A DNA stretch of 64,000 bases from Paenibacillus sp. FSL W8-0426 (GCF_037969725.1 NZ_CP150203.1:6687501-6751500); one strand, 5' to 3'. Counted from the stretch's first letter, positions 18,020-27,191 are shown. Translations and numbers: made by a program. The notes: a model not told the origin generated them from the sequence alone.

Positions 18020-18089
18020 CGCCATTACAAGAAATCCGGCATATTCCGAAATCCCCTTTCATGAACATCATTTCAAATGAAATCAAATT

Positions 18090-19616
18090 TTACTTGCGTT
18101 CGATCCAAAGCCAACCTGCATCGTCCTCCGTCACTGTTGCACCAAGCGATTCGGCTGCAAACTGGAGCGGCACATAGGTTTTACCATCTCTGCCTACAAA
18201 GGCAGATCCCGTCATTCTCACTTCTTTCCCCGCTACGGTTGCCTGATCCGAATTCAGAGTCAAGACAACCTCATTCCCGGTAATGTCGTCGATGACGACG
18301 ATTCGATCCGATCCTTTGGTCCACTTCACTTCGGCATCCAACTGCTCGGACAGGTAACGAACGGGAACAAACGTGACTCCGTCAACGTCGACTGCACCCG
18401 AATATTCGTCATCCGTTTGGAGCATAACCGTTTTGCTTGTAATGCCTGCTTCGTTTTTGAGCAAGTCATAGATGACGGAATCCGATTCGAAGTTGCGCAG
18501 GAATTGACCTGGCGTAATACCCGAATCTTCCACATCGATTACGCCGTTCGTTGTATCGACCGCATTGACCGCAACCGTGCCGCCAATGTTCCACATCTCG
18601 CTCACGCTCGACAATGTCGCGGATTTAATCGGCAGGAACTCGGAAGCCGGCAGCGCCACTTTCAAGTCAAGGCTTTGCTTGCGGATGTTCTGCGCACTGT
18701 CCAGATAGAGGTCCAGCTTCAGTACGGTGTCTTTGCCAAGCACCGTCTTCAGTTCAGGCGTGTCCGCGAGAAGCTGCTTCAGCCCCTCATCGTAACTTGC
18801 GAGCAATTCATCCAAGCCTGCTTTTACCATGCCGTACATTGCCGTTACTGCCGCATCGCGGGATTCGGGCACGATCGCAGCAAAAGCGTCATCTCCGGCG
18901 CCCTCCACCGTATTCACGGCTTTAACCAACGGATAGAATACGTCATACAGGTCTCCAATCAGACTTTTGAGTCCTTCTTCATCCTTCGCCACACTGGTGA
19001 GGAACGGCTTAACCAGCGCCAGCAGTTCTTCACCGTTAATCTCCACGTGCAGTTTGGAAAGGCTGAGCGATTCCCCGTGAACCGTTTCCTGTACAGAATT
19101 CACGGAAATGTTTGTTGGATTGGACAGATGTTTCAGCATAAATGCCAGCAATTTCGGAGAGAGCTCCTCGATTTGCTTCTCGAACGCGGCCGTATCCAAA
19201 CCGAGCAGGGCATCATTGCCTGCAAGCGATATGTAGAGCGGCTTTTTCGCGCCATCTACATCAAACACGATGGCCGACTCGTCCATCGACAGATGGAAAG
19301 GCAGCTTTTTGTCCTGAATGCTCAGCGCGCCCTCAATGGAGGCCGTCTTGGAATCTTTCAATTTGGCATCCGTAATATTCAGGGATAACGAATTAATCAG
19401 TTCTATCATCTCAAGGTCATCGTCCGAATCGATCCATTCGGATGCCGGTTCGAGCTTTATGTTCAGCGTTTGATTGGATTCAGCGGATTTCACTGTTGCA
19501 TTGTTCTCAATGGCTTTACCAACGTCAACCCCACCTACGGCTTGGCACCCCGTAAGCGTAACCATAATCAAAATGAGCGGTATGGCGATCCATTGCGCAA
19601 ATTTGCGGTTAATAAT
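18090..19616 (-). CDS. Lipoprotein with copper-amine-oxidase-N stalk domain
   Basis: Secreted lipoprotein of about 508 aa with unknown function. Seen: a signal peptide AQWIAIPLILIMVTLTGC (lipobox LTGC), a large central region of unknown fold, and a C-terminal Cu_amine_oxidN1 stalk domain (about 390-508: GVTFVPVRYLSEQLDAEVKW and GKTYVPLQFAAESLGATV). This domain does not mean amine oxidase activity. Start is odd: no ATG, GTG or TTG occurs in frame before the signal peptide. The codon 7 nt after a perfect GGAGG is ATT at 19616, a rare start codon, or an ATG changed by mutation. Confidence 0.85.
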   Translation of the reverse strand: MINRKFAQWIAIPLILIMVTLTGCQAVGGVDVGKAIENNATVKSAESNQTLNIKLEPASEWIDSDDDLEMIELINSLSLNITDAKLKDSKTASIEGALSIQDKKLPFHLSMDESAIVFDVDGAKKPLYISLAGNDALLGLDTAAFEKQIEELSPKLLAFMLKHLSNPTNISVNSVQETVHGESLSLSKLHVEINGEELLALVKPFLTSVAKDEEGLKSLIGDLYDVFYPLVKAVNTVEGAGDDAFAAIVPESRDAAVTAMYGMVKAGLDELLASYDEGLKQLLADTPELKTVLGKDTVLKLDLYLDSAQNIRKQSLDLKVALPASEFLPIKSATLSSVSEMWNIGGTVAVNAVDTTNGVIDVEDSGITPGQFLRNFESDSVIYDLLKNEAGITSKTVMLQTDDEYSGAVDVDGVTFVPVRYLSEQLDAEVKWTKGSDRIVVIDDITGNEVVLTLNSDQATVAGKEVRMTGSAFVGRDGKTYVPLQFAAESLGATVTEDDAGWLWIERK

Positions 19617-19813
19617 ACGATCTCCTCCTTTTTCATGGGCGAAATGTCGTTCATTTCTATTATGGAGGCAGAGGTAATTGTTGTAAATGATATTGATGCA
19701 AAAATTCCAAAAAAAGTTAAACATCCGGCGATCATGTGAACGAATCGGGATAATACGCAATGGATCAGATCCATTCATCAGGGATCTCCCATTTAACACA
19801 GACGTCAAAGTAC

Positions 19814-19955
19814 TGCATGTGTCGGAAGATACCGCATCCATTGCAGCTCATTGACGGCAGGACGTTCATCCGCCTCGGGATAGAGGGTGGACCACAATGT
19901 GGTTTGTTCGACCACAAGTCCCGCTTCGTTCATTCCGCCCCTCATAAAGGCGCAT
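19814..19955 (-). pseudogene. Fragment of choloylglycine hydrolase-like (Ntn) amidase
   Basis: A short stretch reading FMRGGMNEAGLVVEQTTLW and then YPEADERPAVNELQWMRYL. This is the characteristic middle of linear-amide C-N hydrolases (penicillin V acylase/choloylglycine hydrolase family). The N-terminal catalytic Cys part and the C-terminal two thirds are missing, so it is a gene relic and not functional. Confidence 0.6.
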
Positions 19956-20030
19956 TGACTTATGGAAACATCTGTATGAGAATCTAAATAGTCCAACCTT
20001 TTCAACCTAGCCTATAAAAGGAGAATGCAT

Positions 20031-21302
20031 ATGATGTCATCCCCCAACATTCCATTAAGCACCGGGCAGAACACAGCCATTCCGTCAGCCGCCCAACTGC
20101 AAGTAACGATCCAATGCGATTCGGGGCCATCAACGCTCGATGTCAGTTGTTTCATGGTCAACGAGCGGGGCCATGTTCCTTCCGACGACTACTTTGTATT
20201 TTACAACCAGACCTCGGACCCTCATCGCAGCGTAGAGCTGCAACAGATGGAGGCGCGCAAAACTACTTTTGCAATCGACACTGACAGACTTCGCCAGGCC
20301 CCCGTCGAAAAGTGCGTTTTCACCGCTACCCTGGATGAAGGCGGCACTTTCGCTCAGGTCCGCAACTGCCGGGCCATTGTACAAGCAGGGCAACAGCAAA
20401 TTACATATGAGATTACCCAGGCAACCGCCGAAACGGCATTGATTTTCATCGAAGTTTACAAACATAACGGCGAATTCAAGGTACGCGCCATTGGACGCGG
20501 CTTCTTCGGGGGACTTAAACCACTGGCCGAATCGTTCGGCGTGGAAGTTGAGGGCAACCCCGGACCAGAGGTGGCTGCTGCTACAGAAACTCCTGTACCG
20601 CCTGCTGCCGAGCCTGAGCCAGCCCCGTTAAACCTGACCAAGATCGATCTGCTTAAACGAAAAGTGAATTTGTCCCTGCAGAAGAAGCAGGCCGAACCGA
20701 TCCGGGCACGCGTAGCGGTTGTATTTGACGCCTCCGGCTCCATGTACCACCTGTATCGCAACGGAACCGTGCAAGAAGCGTTCGAACGCATTCTGGCCAT
20801 TGCTGCAGCCTTTGACGATAACGGCGAACTGGATGTTTGGTTTTTTGCCAAAGACTTCTTGCGTGCACCGAGCGTAACCGCGCAGGATTATGAAAACTAC
20901 ATCAATCGCGCATATACTTTGGGAAGCAAGGGCGGAACCAACAATGAGCCTCCTGTAATGGAAGACGTCATCCGCAAATATACGGTGGAGGAACCCAATG
21001 TGCAGATCCCAACATATATTATCTTTTTCAGCGATGGGGGCGTGGGTAGCAAAGGAAAAATCACACGGTTGATCACCGAAAGCTCTACCAAAAATCTGTT
21101 CTGGCAATTCGTTGGCTTGGGGCGAGCCAATTACGGCATTCTTCAGAAGCTGGACGACATGCCCGGCCGATTCATCGATAATGCCAACTTTTTCGAATTG
21201 GACGATATCTCACGGATCAGCGATGAAGAATTGTATGACCGCCTGCTGGGCGAATTCCCTGCCTGGATTAAGGAAGCTCGTGCCAAAGGCATTCTGGCTT
21301 AA
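20031..21302 (+). CDS. TerF-like protein: TerD domain plus von Willebrand A domain
   Basis: Cytoplasmic protein of 423 aa linked to the tellurite/stress Ter family. Residues 1-165 are a TerD-like Ca-binding fold (VTIQCDSGPSTLDVSCFM, DDYFVFYNQ). After a Pro/Glu-rich linker (175-205) comes a vWA domain (about 225-415) with the MIDAS motif DASGSM near 232 and GGTNNEPP further on. Start: the first of two ATGs at 20031 lies 7 nt after AAGGAG. No other ter genes adjoin it, which is unusual for the family. Exact role unknown; metal or envelope stress is likely. Confidence 0.88.
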   Translation: MMSSPNIPLSTGQNTAIPSAAQLQVTIQCDSGPSTLDVSCFMVNERGHVPSDDYFVFYNQTSDPHRSVELQQMEARKTTFAIDTDRLRQAPVEKCVFTATLDEGGTFAQVRNCRAIVQAGQQQITYEITQATAETALIFIEVYKHNGEFKVRAIGRGFFGGLKPLAESFGVEVEGNPGPEVAAATETPVPPAAEPEPAPLNLTKIDLLKRKVNLSLQKKQAEPIRARVAVVFDASGSMYHLYRNGTVQEAFERILAIAAAFDDNGELDVWFFAKDFLRAPSVTAQDYENYINRAYTLGSKGGTNNEPPVMEDVIRKYTVEEPNVQIPTYIIFFSDGGVGSKGKITRLITESSTKNLFWQFVGLGRANYGILQKLDDMPGRFIDNANFFELDDISRISDEELYDRLLGEFPAWIKEARAKGILA

Positions 21303-21364
21303 AGATGGAGCCTTGCAACATAGGTATTGCCCCTTAGCCCTTTTCAAATTCGATATCACCAAAA

Positions 21365-21423
21365 ATAAACGCCAAAAGACGCTAACCATGAAGTAACCAC
21401 GGTTAGCGTCTTTTGGCGTTTAT
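21365..21423. terminator. Bidirectional terminator with a 23-bp perfect stem
   Basis: Arms at 21365-21387 and 21401-21423 are exact inverted copies with a 13-nt loop. The core AGACGCTAACC and GGTTAGCGTCT is flanked by A/T runs on both sides. It separates the converging TerF-like and luciferase-like genes. Confidence 0.85.
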
Positions 21424-21424
21424 G

Positions 21425-22483
21425 TTAAGCTTGGGCTTGCTCCGCTTCCCAACGTGCGATTTCGGTCCGTACTTTCGGCGCAACTTCTTTGCCGAGCAGT
21501 TCGATCGCTCTCATGACATCGGCATGAGGCATCGTGCCGAGCGGGGTATGCAGCATGAAACGGGTAATGCCCACTTGTTTGCGCAAATAAATGATTTTTT
21601 CGGCTACGGTATCGACATCTCCGACATACAACGCGCCTTCAAGCGAACGAGCGGCGTCAAAGGTCGCCCGACTGTAATGTCCCCAACCGCGCTCGCGTCC
21701 AAGAACGTTCATGACGGCTTGCGTTGGCGGGAAAAACTTCTCTACCGCCTCTTCCGTCGTATCGGCAATGAAACCATGCGAGTGCGAGGCGACCGTCAGC
21801 TTGGATGCGTCATGTCCGGCATGTTCCGCCGCTTTCTTGTACAGCTGCACCAGTGGCGCGAATTGGGTTGGGCGACCGCCGATGATGGCCAGCACAAGCG
21901 GCAATCCGAGCAAACCTGCGCGCACGACCGACTCCTGGTTGCCGCCGCTGCCAATCCAGACTGGCAGTTTTTCTTGTACCGGACGTGGATAGATGCCCAG
22001 GTTGTTGAAGGAAGGACGATGTTTGCCTTCCCAGGTTACTTTTTCGGAGTCCCGCAGTTTCAGGAGCAAATCCAACTTCTCGTCGAACAGTTCATCATAG
22101 TCGTTCAGGTCATAACCAAACAGCGGGAACGATTCGATGAACGAACCACGTCCGGCCATAATTTCCGCGCGCCCGTTCGAAATGCCGTCCAGTGTGGCAA
22201 AATCCTGATACACCCGCACAGGGTCATCCGAGGACAATACCGTCACTGCACTTGTCAGGCGAATACGTTTCGTTTGGGATGCTGCCGCTGCCAAAATAAC
22301 GGCTGGAGAAGATGCCGCATAGTCCACGCGATGATGCTCGCCTACTCCGTATACGTCCAAGCCTACCTCATCCGCAAGAACGATCTCTTCCACGACTTCG
22401 CGAATGCGCTGCGCATGGCTGATCACCTCTCCCGTTTTGACGTCCGGCGATGTTTCTACAAAGGTACTGATTCCGATTTCCAT
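21425..22483 (-). CDS. LLM class (luciferase-like) flavin-dependent oxidoreductase
   Basis: Bacterial-luciferase-fold FMN/F420-type oxidoreductase, 352 aa. Seen: VYGVGEHHRVDYAASSPAV near 45, LTSAVTVLSSDDPVRVYQDFATLDGISNGRAEIMAGRG, IGSGGNQESV and the C-terminal MLHTPLGTMPHADVM. This combination is common in Atu2307/SP_0267-like monooxygenases of unknown substrate. Start: ATG at 22483, 8 nt after GGAGG. It stands alone. Confidence 0.9.
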   Translation of the reverse strand: MEIGISTFVETSPDVKTGEVISHAQRIREVVEEIVLADEVGLDVYGVGEHHRVDYAASSPAVILAAAASQTKRIRLTSAVTVLSSDDPVRVYQDFATLDGISNGRAEIMAGRGSFIESFPLFGYDLNDYDELFDEKLDLLLKLRDSEKVTWEGKHRPSFNNLGIYPRPVQEKLPVWIGSGGNQESVVRAGLLGLPLVLAIIGGRPTQFAPLVQLYKKAAEHAGHDASKLTVASHSHGFIADTTEEAVEKFFPPTQAVMNVLGRERGWGHYSRATFDAARSLEGALYVGDVDTVAEKIIYLRKQVGITRFMLHTPLGTMPHADVMRAIELLGKEVAPKVRTEIARWEAEQAQA

Positions 22484-22601
22484 GCCTAATTCCTCCCTTA
22501 TGATTAATGTTCCGTATTTACTGCTCATCTATTTCTAACGTATTGTAAGCTAATAACATTTCGTTAATAACTACTCTAAACGATTTGAGATAAAAAAACA
22601 A

Positions 22602-22630
22602 GTGCCCTCTGCTCAGGTACGCAGAGGGCT
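22602..22630 (-). terminator. Terminator after yjdM
   Basis: GCCCTCTGC and GCAGAGGGC form a perfect 9-bp stem around 8 nt. On the minus strand it is followed by a T-rich tail, TTGTTTTTTTA. Confidence 0.8.
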
Positions 22631-22673
22631 TTGCAAGGATCTACCACGCAGATTGTTTAGCTGCTGATCCTGC

Positions 22674-23015
22674 CTAGATTTTTTTCACAAACTCCGACTT
22701 CAGCTTCATTGCGCCGAGGCCGTCGATCTTGCAGTCGATGTCATGGTCGCCTTCGATCAGGCGGATGTTTTTAACTTTCGTCCCCATTTTGACGACGAGC
22801 GAGCTGCCTTTCACCTTTAGTTCCTTAATGACGGATACGGTATCCCCGTCCTGAAGCACATTGCCGTTCGCGTCGCGGACGACCTTTTCCTCTTTCCCGG
22901 CCGTTTGTTCGGATTCCGGATTCCATTCATGTGCGCATTCGGGACATACCAGCATGAAACCATCCTCGTACGTATACTCGGATTTGCATTGCGGGCAATT
23001 TGGCAAATTGGACAT
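22674..23015 (-). CDS. yjdM: Zinc-ribbon protein YjdM (PhnA-like)
   Basis: Small conserved protein of 113 aa with an N-terminal zinc ribbon (CPQC and CPEC, residues 8-27) and the PhnA C-terminal SH3-like domain ([23 protein letters not shown], then [16 protein letters not shown]). Once linked to phosphonate use by its name in E. coli, but its true function is not established. Single-gene unit with its own terminator. Confidence 0.93.
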   Translation of the reverse strand: MSNLPNCPQCKSEYTYEDGFMLVCPECAHEWNPESEQTAGKEEKVVRDANGNVLQDGDTVSVIKELKVKGSSLVVKMGTKVKNIRLIEGDHDIDCKIDGLGAMKLKSEFVKKI

Positions 23016-23294
23016 ATGTATTTAGCTCTCCATTTCTATGATGGCTTCCTCGCAAGTATACGGGAATATGCGCCGTTGTTCTACCTCTGGATCGAAGGTT
23101 AATGGAAAGAAGGAGTGTTTGCCATCCGGGAACAAGACCATCTGGCTCATCGTTTAAACTAAATTTAAGGTTGGCACGTTCCTTGATTTAAGGTAAACCG
23201 CTTATGATGGAGATCCGGAACAACTTTCCATGTTAATATTGTAAGCATGCAGTCAGAACATATATGATTTTTTCAGAAAAAGGAGCTTCCCTGT

Positions 23295-24452
23295 ATGACA
23301 CCCTATGTGTTTCCCGTCAAAACCGCTTTTTTCATTTTTCTTATCGCTGCCATGTTTTTGTTGATTCCTTGGCTCATTTACGGCTATCGCAAGGACGGTT
23401 TTTTTAGCTGGTCCCGCTTTGCGATCAGTTTTTCGTTTGTTTTCTATATGCTTGCCGCCTACTGCCTCGTTATTCTGCCGATGCCCGAAACCCGCAACAA
23501 TTGCGCACAGCAGGCGGCGGACGCCGTTTATTACAACCTGATCCCGTTCACCTTTATCAGCGACATGTTCAAAGAAACGCCGATGAACTGGTCGCAGCCG
23601 TCCAGTTATATGGCAATGATCCGCAGCAGAGCTTTTTTGCAGGCCCTTTTCAACGTATTTCTGCTCATGCCGCTCGGAGTATATATCCGTTATTTCATGC
23701 AGCAACGATCCCACTGGAAAAAGGCGCTGATCGCCGGATTCGGACTCTCCCTATTTTTCGAACTCACGCAAATTACGGGTCTGTATGGCTACTTTGCCTG
23801 CCCTTATCGGCTGTTCGATATCGATGACCTGATGCTAAATTCGTCCGGCGCCGTGCTTGGTTTCCTGATTGCGCCTATTTTGCTGGCCATGTTCCCTTCC
23901 AGGGCGCGCCTTCAAGCCAAAACCGAGCAGATTGTCGAGCAGAATAAAGTATTTCCGGTAGCACAGCTGCTTGCGTTAATGATCGATGCGGCAGTCATCG
24001 CGCTGTTATCCAACCTGTTTTCCATATTCAATTTGGCTTCAGGCAGCAATGTTGTCACCGGGGCCGTCAACACAACGCTAGCCATGATGATCCTGCTCTT
24101 TTTCGTTCCCATGGCACGGGGTGGCAAAACGCCAGGATCCGCATTTATGCGCTTCCGTTACGTCAATATCAGCACAGGGCAGCCTTCCTTCAAAACGTTG
24201 TTCAAAAGATGGCTGGCACTGTATATTCCCTGGCTCATTCTTAGCGCGATCCGAATCATGAACGAGTATGCAGTCATCCAAAATGCATATATCCCCGAAA
24301 CCTATCAGGTGTGGATATCGGTCGGCATATATGGCCTGTACATGCTTGCCTGCATCGTTCTGGCTTTCCATCTCATACTCGTCCTCTTCTCGCGGGGTAA
24401 ACGCAACTTCTATTTTGATGAAGTGTCCGGCACGAAACCTTCGCGTAAATAG
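23295..24452 (+). CDS. VanZ-like/RDD membrane protein
   Basis: Integral membrane protein of 385 aa. N-terminal half is VanZ-like, with five hydrophobic segments between 8 and 195 (IKTAFFIF-type helix, LFFELTQITGLYG, FDIDDLMLNSSGAVLGF, the typical VanZ motifs). C-terminal half is an RDD domain (about 225-370: MARGGKTPGSAFMRFRYV). VanZ proteins have been tied to low-level teicoplanin resistance, though most homologues have no proven role. ATG follows AAAAAGGAG. Confidence 0.88.
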   Translation: MTPYVFPVKTAFFIFLIAAMFLLIPWLIYGYRKDGFFSWSRFAISFSFVFYMLAAYCLVILPMPETRNNCAQQAADAVYYNLIPFTFISDMFKETPMNWSQPSSYMAMIRSRAFLQALFNVFLLMPLGVYIRYFMQQRSHWKKALIAGFGLSLFFELTQITGLYGYFACPYRLFDIDDLMLNSSGAVLGFLIAPILLAMFPSRARLQAKTEQIVEQNKVFPVAQLLALMIDAAVIALLSNLFSIFNLASGSNVVTGAVNTTLAMMILLFFVPMARGGKTPGSAFMRFRYVNISTGQPSFKTLFKRWLALYIPWLILSAIRIMNEYAVIQNAYIPETYQVWISVGIYGLYMLACIVLAFHLILVLFSRGKRNFYFDEVSGTKPSRK

Positions 24453-24465
24453 TGTACTTGAGTAA

Positions 24466-24499
24466 AAAACGCCTCCGTCGTAAAGACGTGAGGCGTTTT
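24466..24499 (+). terminator. Terminator after VanZ/RDD gene
   Basis: AAAACGCCTC and GAGGCGTTTT pair exactly around a 14-nt loop, 13 nt after the stop codon. Confidence 0.8.
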
Positions 24500-24631
24500 G
24501 CGCATTTACTCCATGCTAATCATACTTTATTTGATTTGCGGCTATATGGGGACAAGAGCGATCGAAAGATGATTCTGACCACGTAGTGACCTATTGTGAT
24601 TGATTAGAGCGTTTTCTAAAGATCAAATCAC

Positions 24632-26089
24632 CTACACACCCAACCGTTTGCGTTTCTCCGCTTCCGGATCGTGTTCGAGCTTGATCTCGTGATTAAAGAT
24701 CATCGTTGCACGATCCTGTTCATACGTCGGCCATTCCATGCCGGCTACTTGAGGCTGACCCGTTTTGGCAAAAGCAATCCATGCATCCTGCACCCGAAGC
24801 GCGAGCGCGGCGGCAGCCGCGTCCGGCTCGGCCTTCATGAATTTCAATGCATGCAGCGTATTGAAGACAAAGAACATTTCGATGCTGTGAATCGCTTTTT
24901 TGAGAAGCGGGTGCTCCGGCATGACCCAATCAAAACGATACATCCACACCGATGCATGCTTCTGCTGGGCAGCAGCATATTGGAGCGATGAACGCCAGAA
25001 GAACATATCGGTCATGGCCTGTGCCTGTCCGTCCGCCGTTTTGGGATAGCTGTCGGCAATAGCCTTGCGATCGGCAAGGTCTGGCGCCATGAAGTCGACT
25101 CCGCGCACCATGTCGATCTGCTCGGAAAATGGCGTATCGGGCTGGATAAACAGCGAACCTTCATCGAGCGTCGTACCGATCAGCACCGAAATATCCCGGG
25201 CCGCCCCTGCGGCAACGGCCTGAAGCGGAGGTTGCGGAAGCGTATCGCCATCCAGCACCGGCTGAAACAGCAAGGCCATTCCTACACCGCTTTGCTCTTT
25301 GAACCTCTCGGCAGCTTCGACGATCCGCTCTGCCGGGATGTCCTGCAGCTTGTGCAGCTCGTCCGAACCGATGCCAAGCATCTTCAACACGCCTTCACGC
25401 ACCGCGTTGGCCTGCTCGGCAGGCATGAACTGCGATGCGCCGCTTTCCATAATAGCGCGCCGGAACAGGCCCTTGGCCGCAGGCATCGCCATCAGGGCAG
25501 CAATGCTCATGCTGCCCGCCGATTCACCGAATACGGTAACGTTGGCCGGGTCCCCTCCGAAAGCGGAAATGTTATCCTGCACCCATTGCAGCGCAGCGAC
25601 CTGATCCAGCAATCCCGCATTGGTGGCGTACGATTCGCCGAGCGGCGACATATGCAAAAATCCGAGCGCCCCGAGACGATAATTGATCGTGACTACGATC
25701 AAATTGCCTCGTACGGCCAAGGACGTGCCGTCATATACGGGTAAGCTGCCCGAACCGGTAACGAAGGCACCACCATGAATCCACACCATCACCGGGAGGG
25801 GTTGATCGCTTTCTTTTTCCGGAGCCCAAACGTTCAGATACAGGCTATCCTCGGATTCCCGAATCGCTCCCTCAGCTTCTTTCAGGTGAGAACTGCGCGG
25901 CTGAATGTTTTCCGGCCCGTAAAACCGGGCTTCGCGCACGCCTTCCCATGATTCCGGAGGAACCGGGGCTTTGAAACGCAGTTCATCCACTGGCGGCTTG
26001 GCATAAGGAATGCCTTTCCATGCGTTCGCTCCATGCGAATTTTCGCCCTCCACAATCCCGTAGCTGGTCATCACTTGAAGTTTTCTCAT
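24632..26089 (-). CDS. Type B carboxylesterase (para-nitrobenzyl esterase-like)
   Basis: Alpha/beta hydrolase of the carboxylesterase/cholinesterase family, 485 aa, close to B. subtilis PnbA in size. Seen: IHGGAFVTGSG oxyanion loop, EDSLYLNVWAP, nucleophile elbow FGESAGSMS near 190, acidic residue in GTTLDEGSLF near 306, and a His in AIHSIEMFF near 393. No signal peptide, so cytoplasmic. The natural ester substrate is unknown. ATG at 26089 is about 11 nt after AGAGGA. Confidence 0.92.
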   Translation of the reverse strand: MRKLQVMTSYGIVEGENSHGANAWKGIPYAKPPVDELRFKAPVPPESWEGVREARFYGPENIQPRSSHLKEAEGAIRESEDSLYLNVWAPEKESDQPLPVMVWIHGGAFVTGSGSLPVYDGTSLAVRGNLIVVTINYRLGALGFLHMSPLGESYATNAGLLDQVAALQWVQDNISAFGGDPANVTVFGESAGSMSIAALMAMPAAKGLFRRAIMESGASQFMPAEQANAVREGVLKMLGIGSDELHKLQDIPAERIVEAAERFKEQSGVGMALLFQPVLDGDTLPQPPLQAVAAGAARDISVLIGTTLDEGSLFIQPDTPFSEQIDMVRGVDFMAPDLADRKAIADSYPKTADGQAQAMTDMFFWRSSLQYAAAQQKHASVWMYRFDWVMPEHPLLKKAIHSIEMFFVFNTLHALKFMKAEPDAAAAALALRVQDAWIAFAKTGQPQVAGMEWPTYEQDRATMIFNHEIKLEHDPEAEKRKRLGV

Positions 26090-26238
26090 TCCGCGTCTAC
26101 ATCCTCTCTATTGAGTAGTGTTCCGACATGTATCGGTACGATCAACTTGCAGCAATCCATGGAAAATTTTATCTACCTTTTGAGTATAGAACGCATATGT
26201 ACCCTTTTACAACTTTCCCCAATTCACGCTTCATCCAA

Positions 26239-26254
26239 CGTTTCACGTGGAACT
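26239..26254. promoter_or_regulatory. parS-like Spo0J/ParB binding site
   Basis: On the minus strand AGTTCCACGTGAAACG matches the Bacillus parS consensus TGTTCCACGTGAAACA at the 14 central positions, differing only at both outer bases. It lies in non-coding DNA upstream of the carboxylesterase gene. Confidence 0.65.
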
Positions 26255-26323
26255 TTTTATGACACCGGCCCTTCGTGCGCACGATTCCATGTGATCCAAA
26301 TGATGATCACGAGCGATTTTAGT

Positions 26324-26518
26324 TCAAAGTCTGCTGTCCCTCAAATAGTTCACCGTCAACTCAGCGCCCTCAATCCAGCTCCCTTTCACGAAGTCCCTGC
26401 CCTTCACGACGACGCGATCCGCATAAACCTCCACATGCAGCCCTTGGCTTCCTTCCAAATGTTCATCATCGTCCGTCCACAAATAGGCGACAGAGGAGGC
26501 GTTGAACATCGTTGGCAT
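26324..26518 (-). pseudogene. Probable 3' fragment of a metallophosphoesterase-type gene
   Basis: A 64-codon frame starting MPTMFNASSVAYLW and containing GLHVEVYADRVVVKGRDF. This looks like the C-terminal beta-strand end of a metallophosphoesterase; the reading is from memory of such tails and is uncertain. No good SD precedes it and the region upstream has stops in this frame. It could also be a small intact gene of unknown function. Confidence 0.4.
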
Positions 26519-26618
26519 GTGATCGCCGCCTTAATAAAATGAGATTTTTTATCCTGTTTTTCTTGCTGACGTATAACTTCGATGATCCGAAAGGCTTATT
26601 CCGAGTTTTGGCGCTCCA

Positions 26619-27191
26619 TCATTTTGAGCCGGGATCGGCATGCTCCTGATCTTTACGCGGTCTATAATCCCGCAGCAGCCCCTCATAGATCAACTCCAGC
26701 CGCTCGTTTTGACGAAAATCATCCGGCGTCACCAATGCAGGCAGCTTGTTCCACAGCTTGATCCCCGATCGCTGCAAAATTTCAGCCACAAACTGCGAGC
26801 AGAAATACGAGTTGCTGAACTCCACCGGTTCTTTAAGCGTGATGCCAATGACGCCGAGCAGATTGTACATGAACTTCTGGCGGCTGCGGATGAAGATGTG
26901 CAGCACGCGTTTCATTTTTTCCACCTCGCGCTCGGTCACCTTCAGCTCATAAATGACACAAGTCGTGTCCGGAAATTTGCTGAACGTGCCCTTCTGGATA
27001 TCTTCTTTCACAAAGCCGCCGCTGAGCGGATTGTTTGGATGTTTGCGCCCAAAGCTGTATAACTCGGAAAGTTCCCGATTGAATGAAATGGATGCATGAT
27101 TATAGGGTGCGCGCGTGTAAGTCTGAATCATTTTGGTAAACAAAGTACCTGTATTAGTCAACAAAATATAAACCGAACGATCCGGTGTCAT
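26619..27191 (-). CDS. NlpC/P60-like (YiiX type) putative hydrolase
   Basis: Cytoplasmic protein of 190 aa resembling the YiiX/YebB branch of the NlpC/P60 papain-like fold. Seen: APYNHASISF (His) and SNSYFCSQFVAEILQRSG (Cys), the permuted catalytic pair of this branch. Function is unproven; relatives act on amides, thioesters or cell-wall parts. Start: ATG at 27191 behind AGGGG, preferred to a TTG 7 codons upstream. It is divergent from the CdsA-like gene. Confidence 0.75.
   Translation of the reverse strand: MTPDRSVYILLTNTGTLFTKMIQTYTRAPYNHASISFNRELSELYSFGRKHPNNPLSGGFVKEDIQKGTFSKFPDTTCVIYELKVTEREVEKMKRVLHIFIRSRQKFMYNLLGVIGITLKEPVEFSNSYFCSQFVAEILQRSGIKLWNKLPALVTPDDFRQNERLELIYEGLLRDYRPRKDQEHADPGSK

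Noticed and set aside
17880..18060. T-box riboswitch before the GNAT gene
   Set aside because: AAGGGGGCACC resembles the T-box AGGGTGGNACC only partly and no specifier-loop structure or tRNA-synthetase/amino-acid gene is present.
18417..19388. 323-codon plus-strand frame
   Set aside because: Antisense to the stalk-domain lipoprotein; no SD and no recognisable fold.
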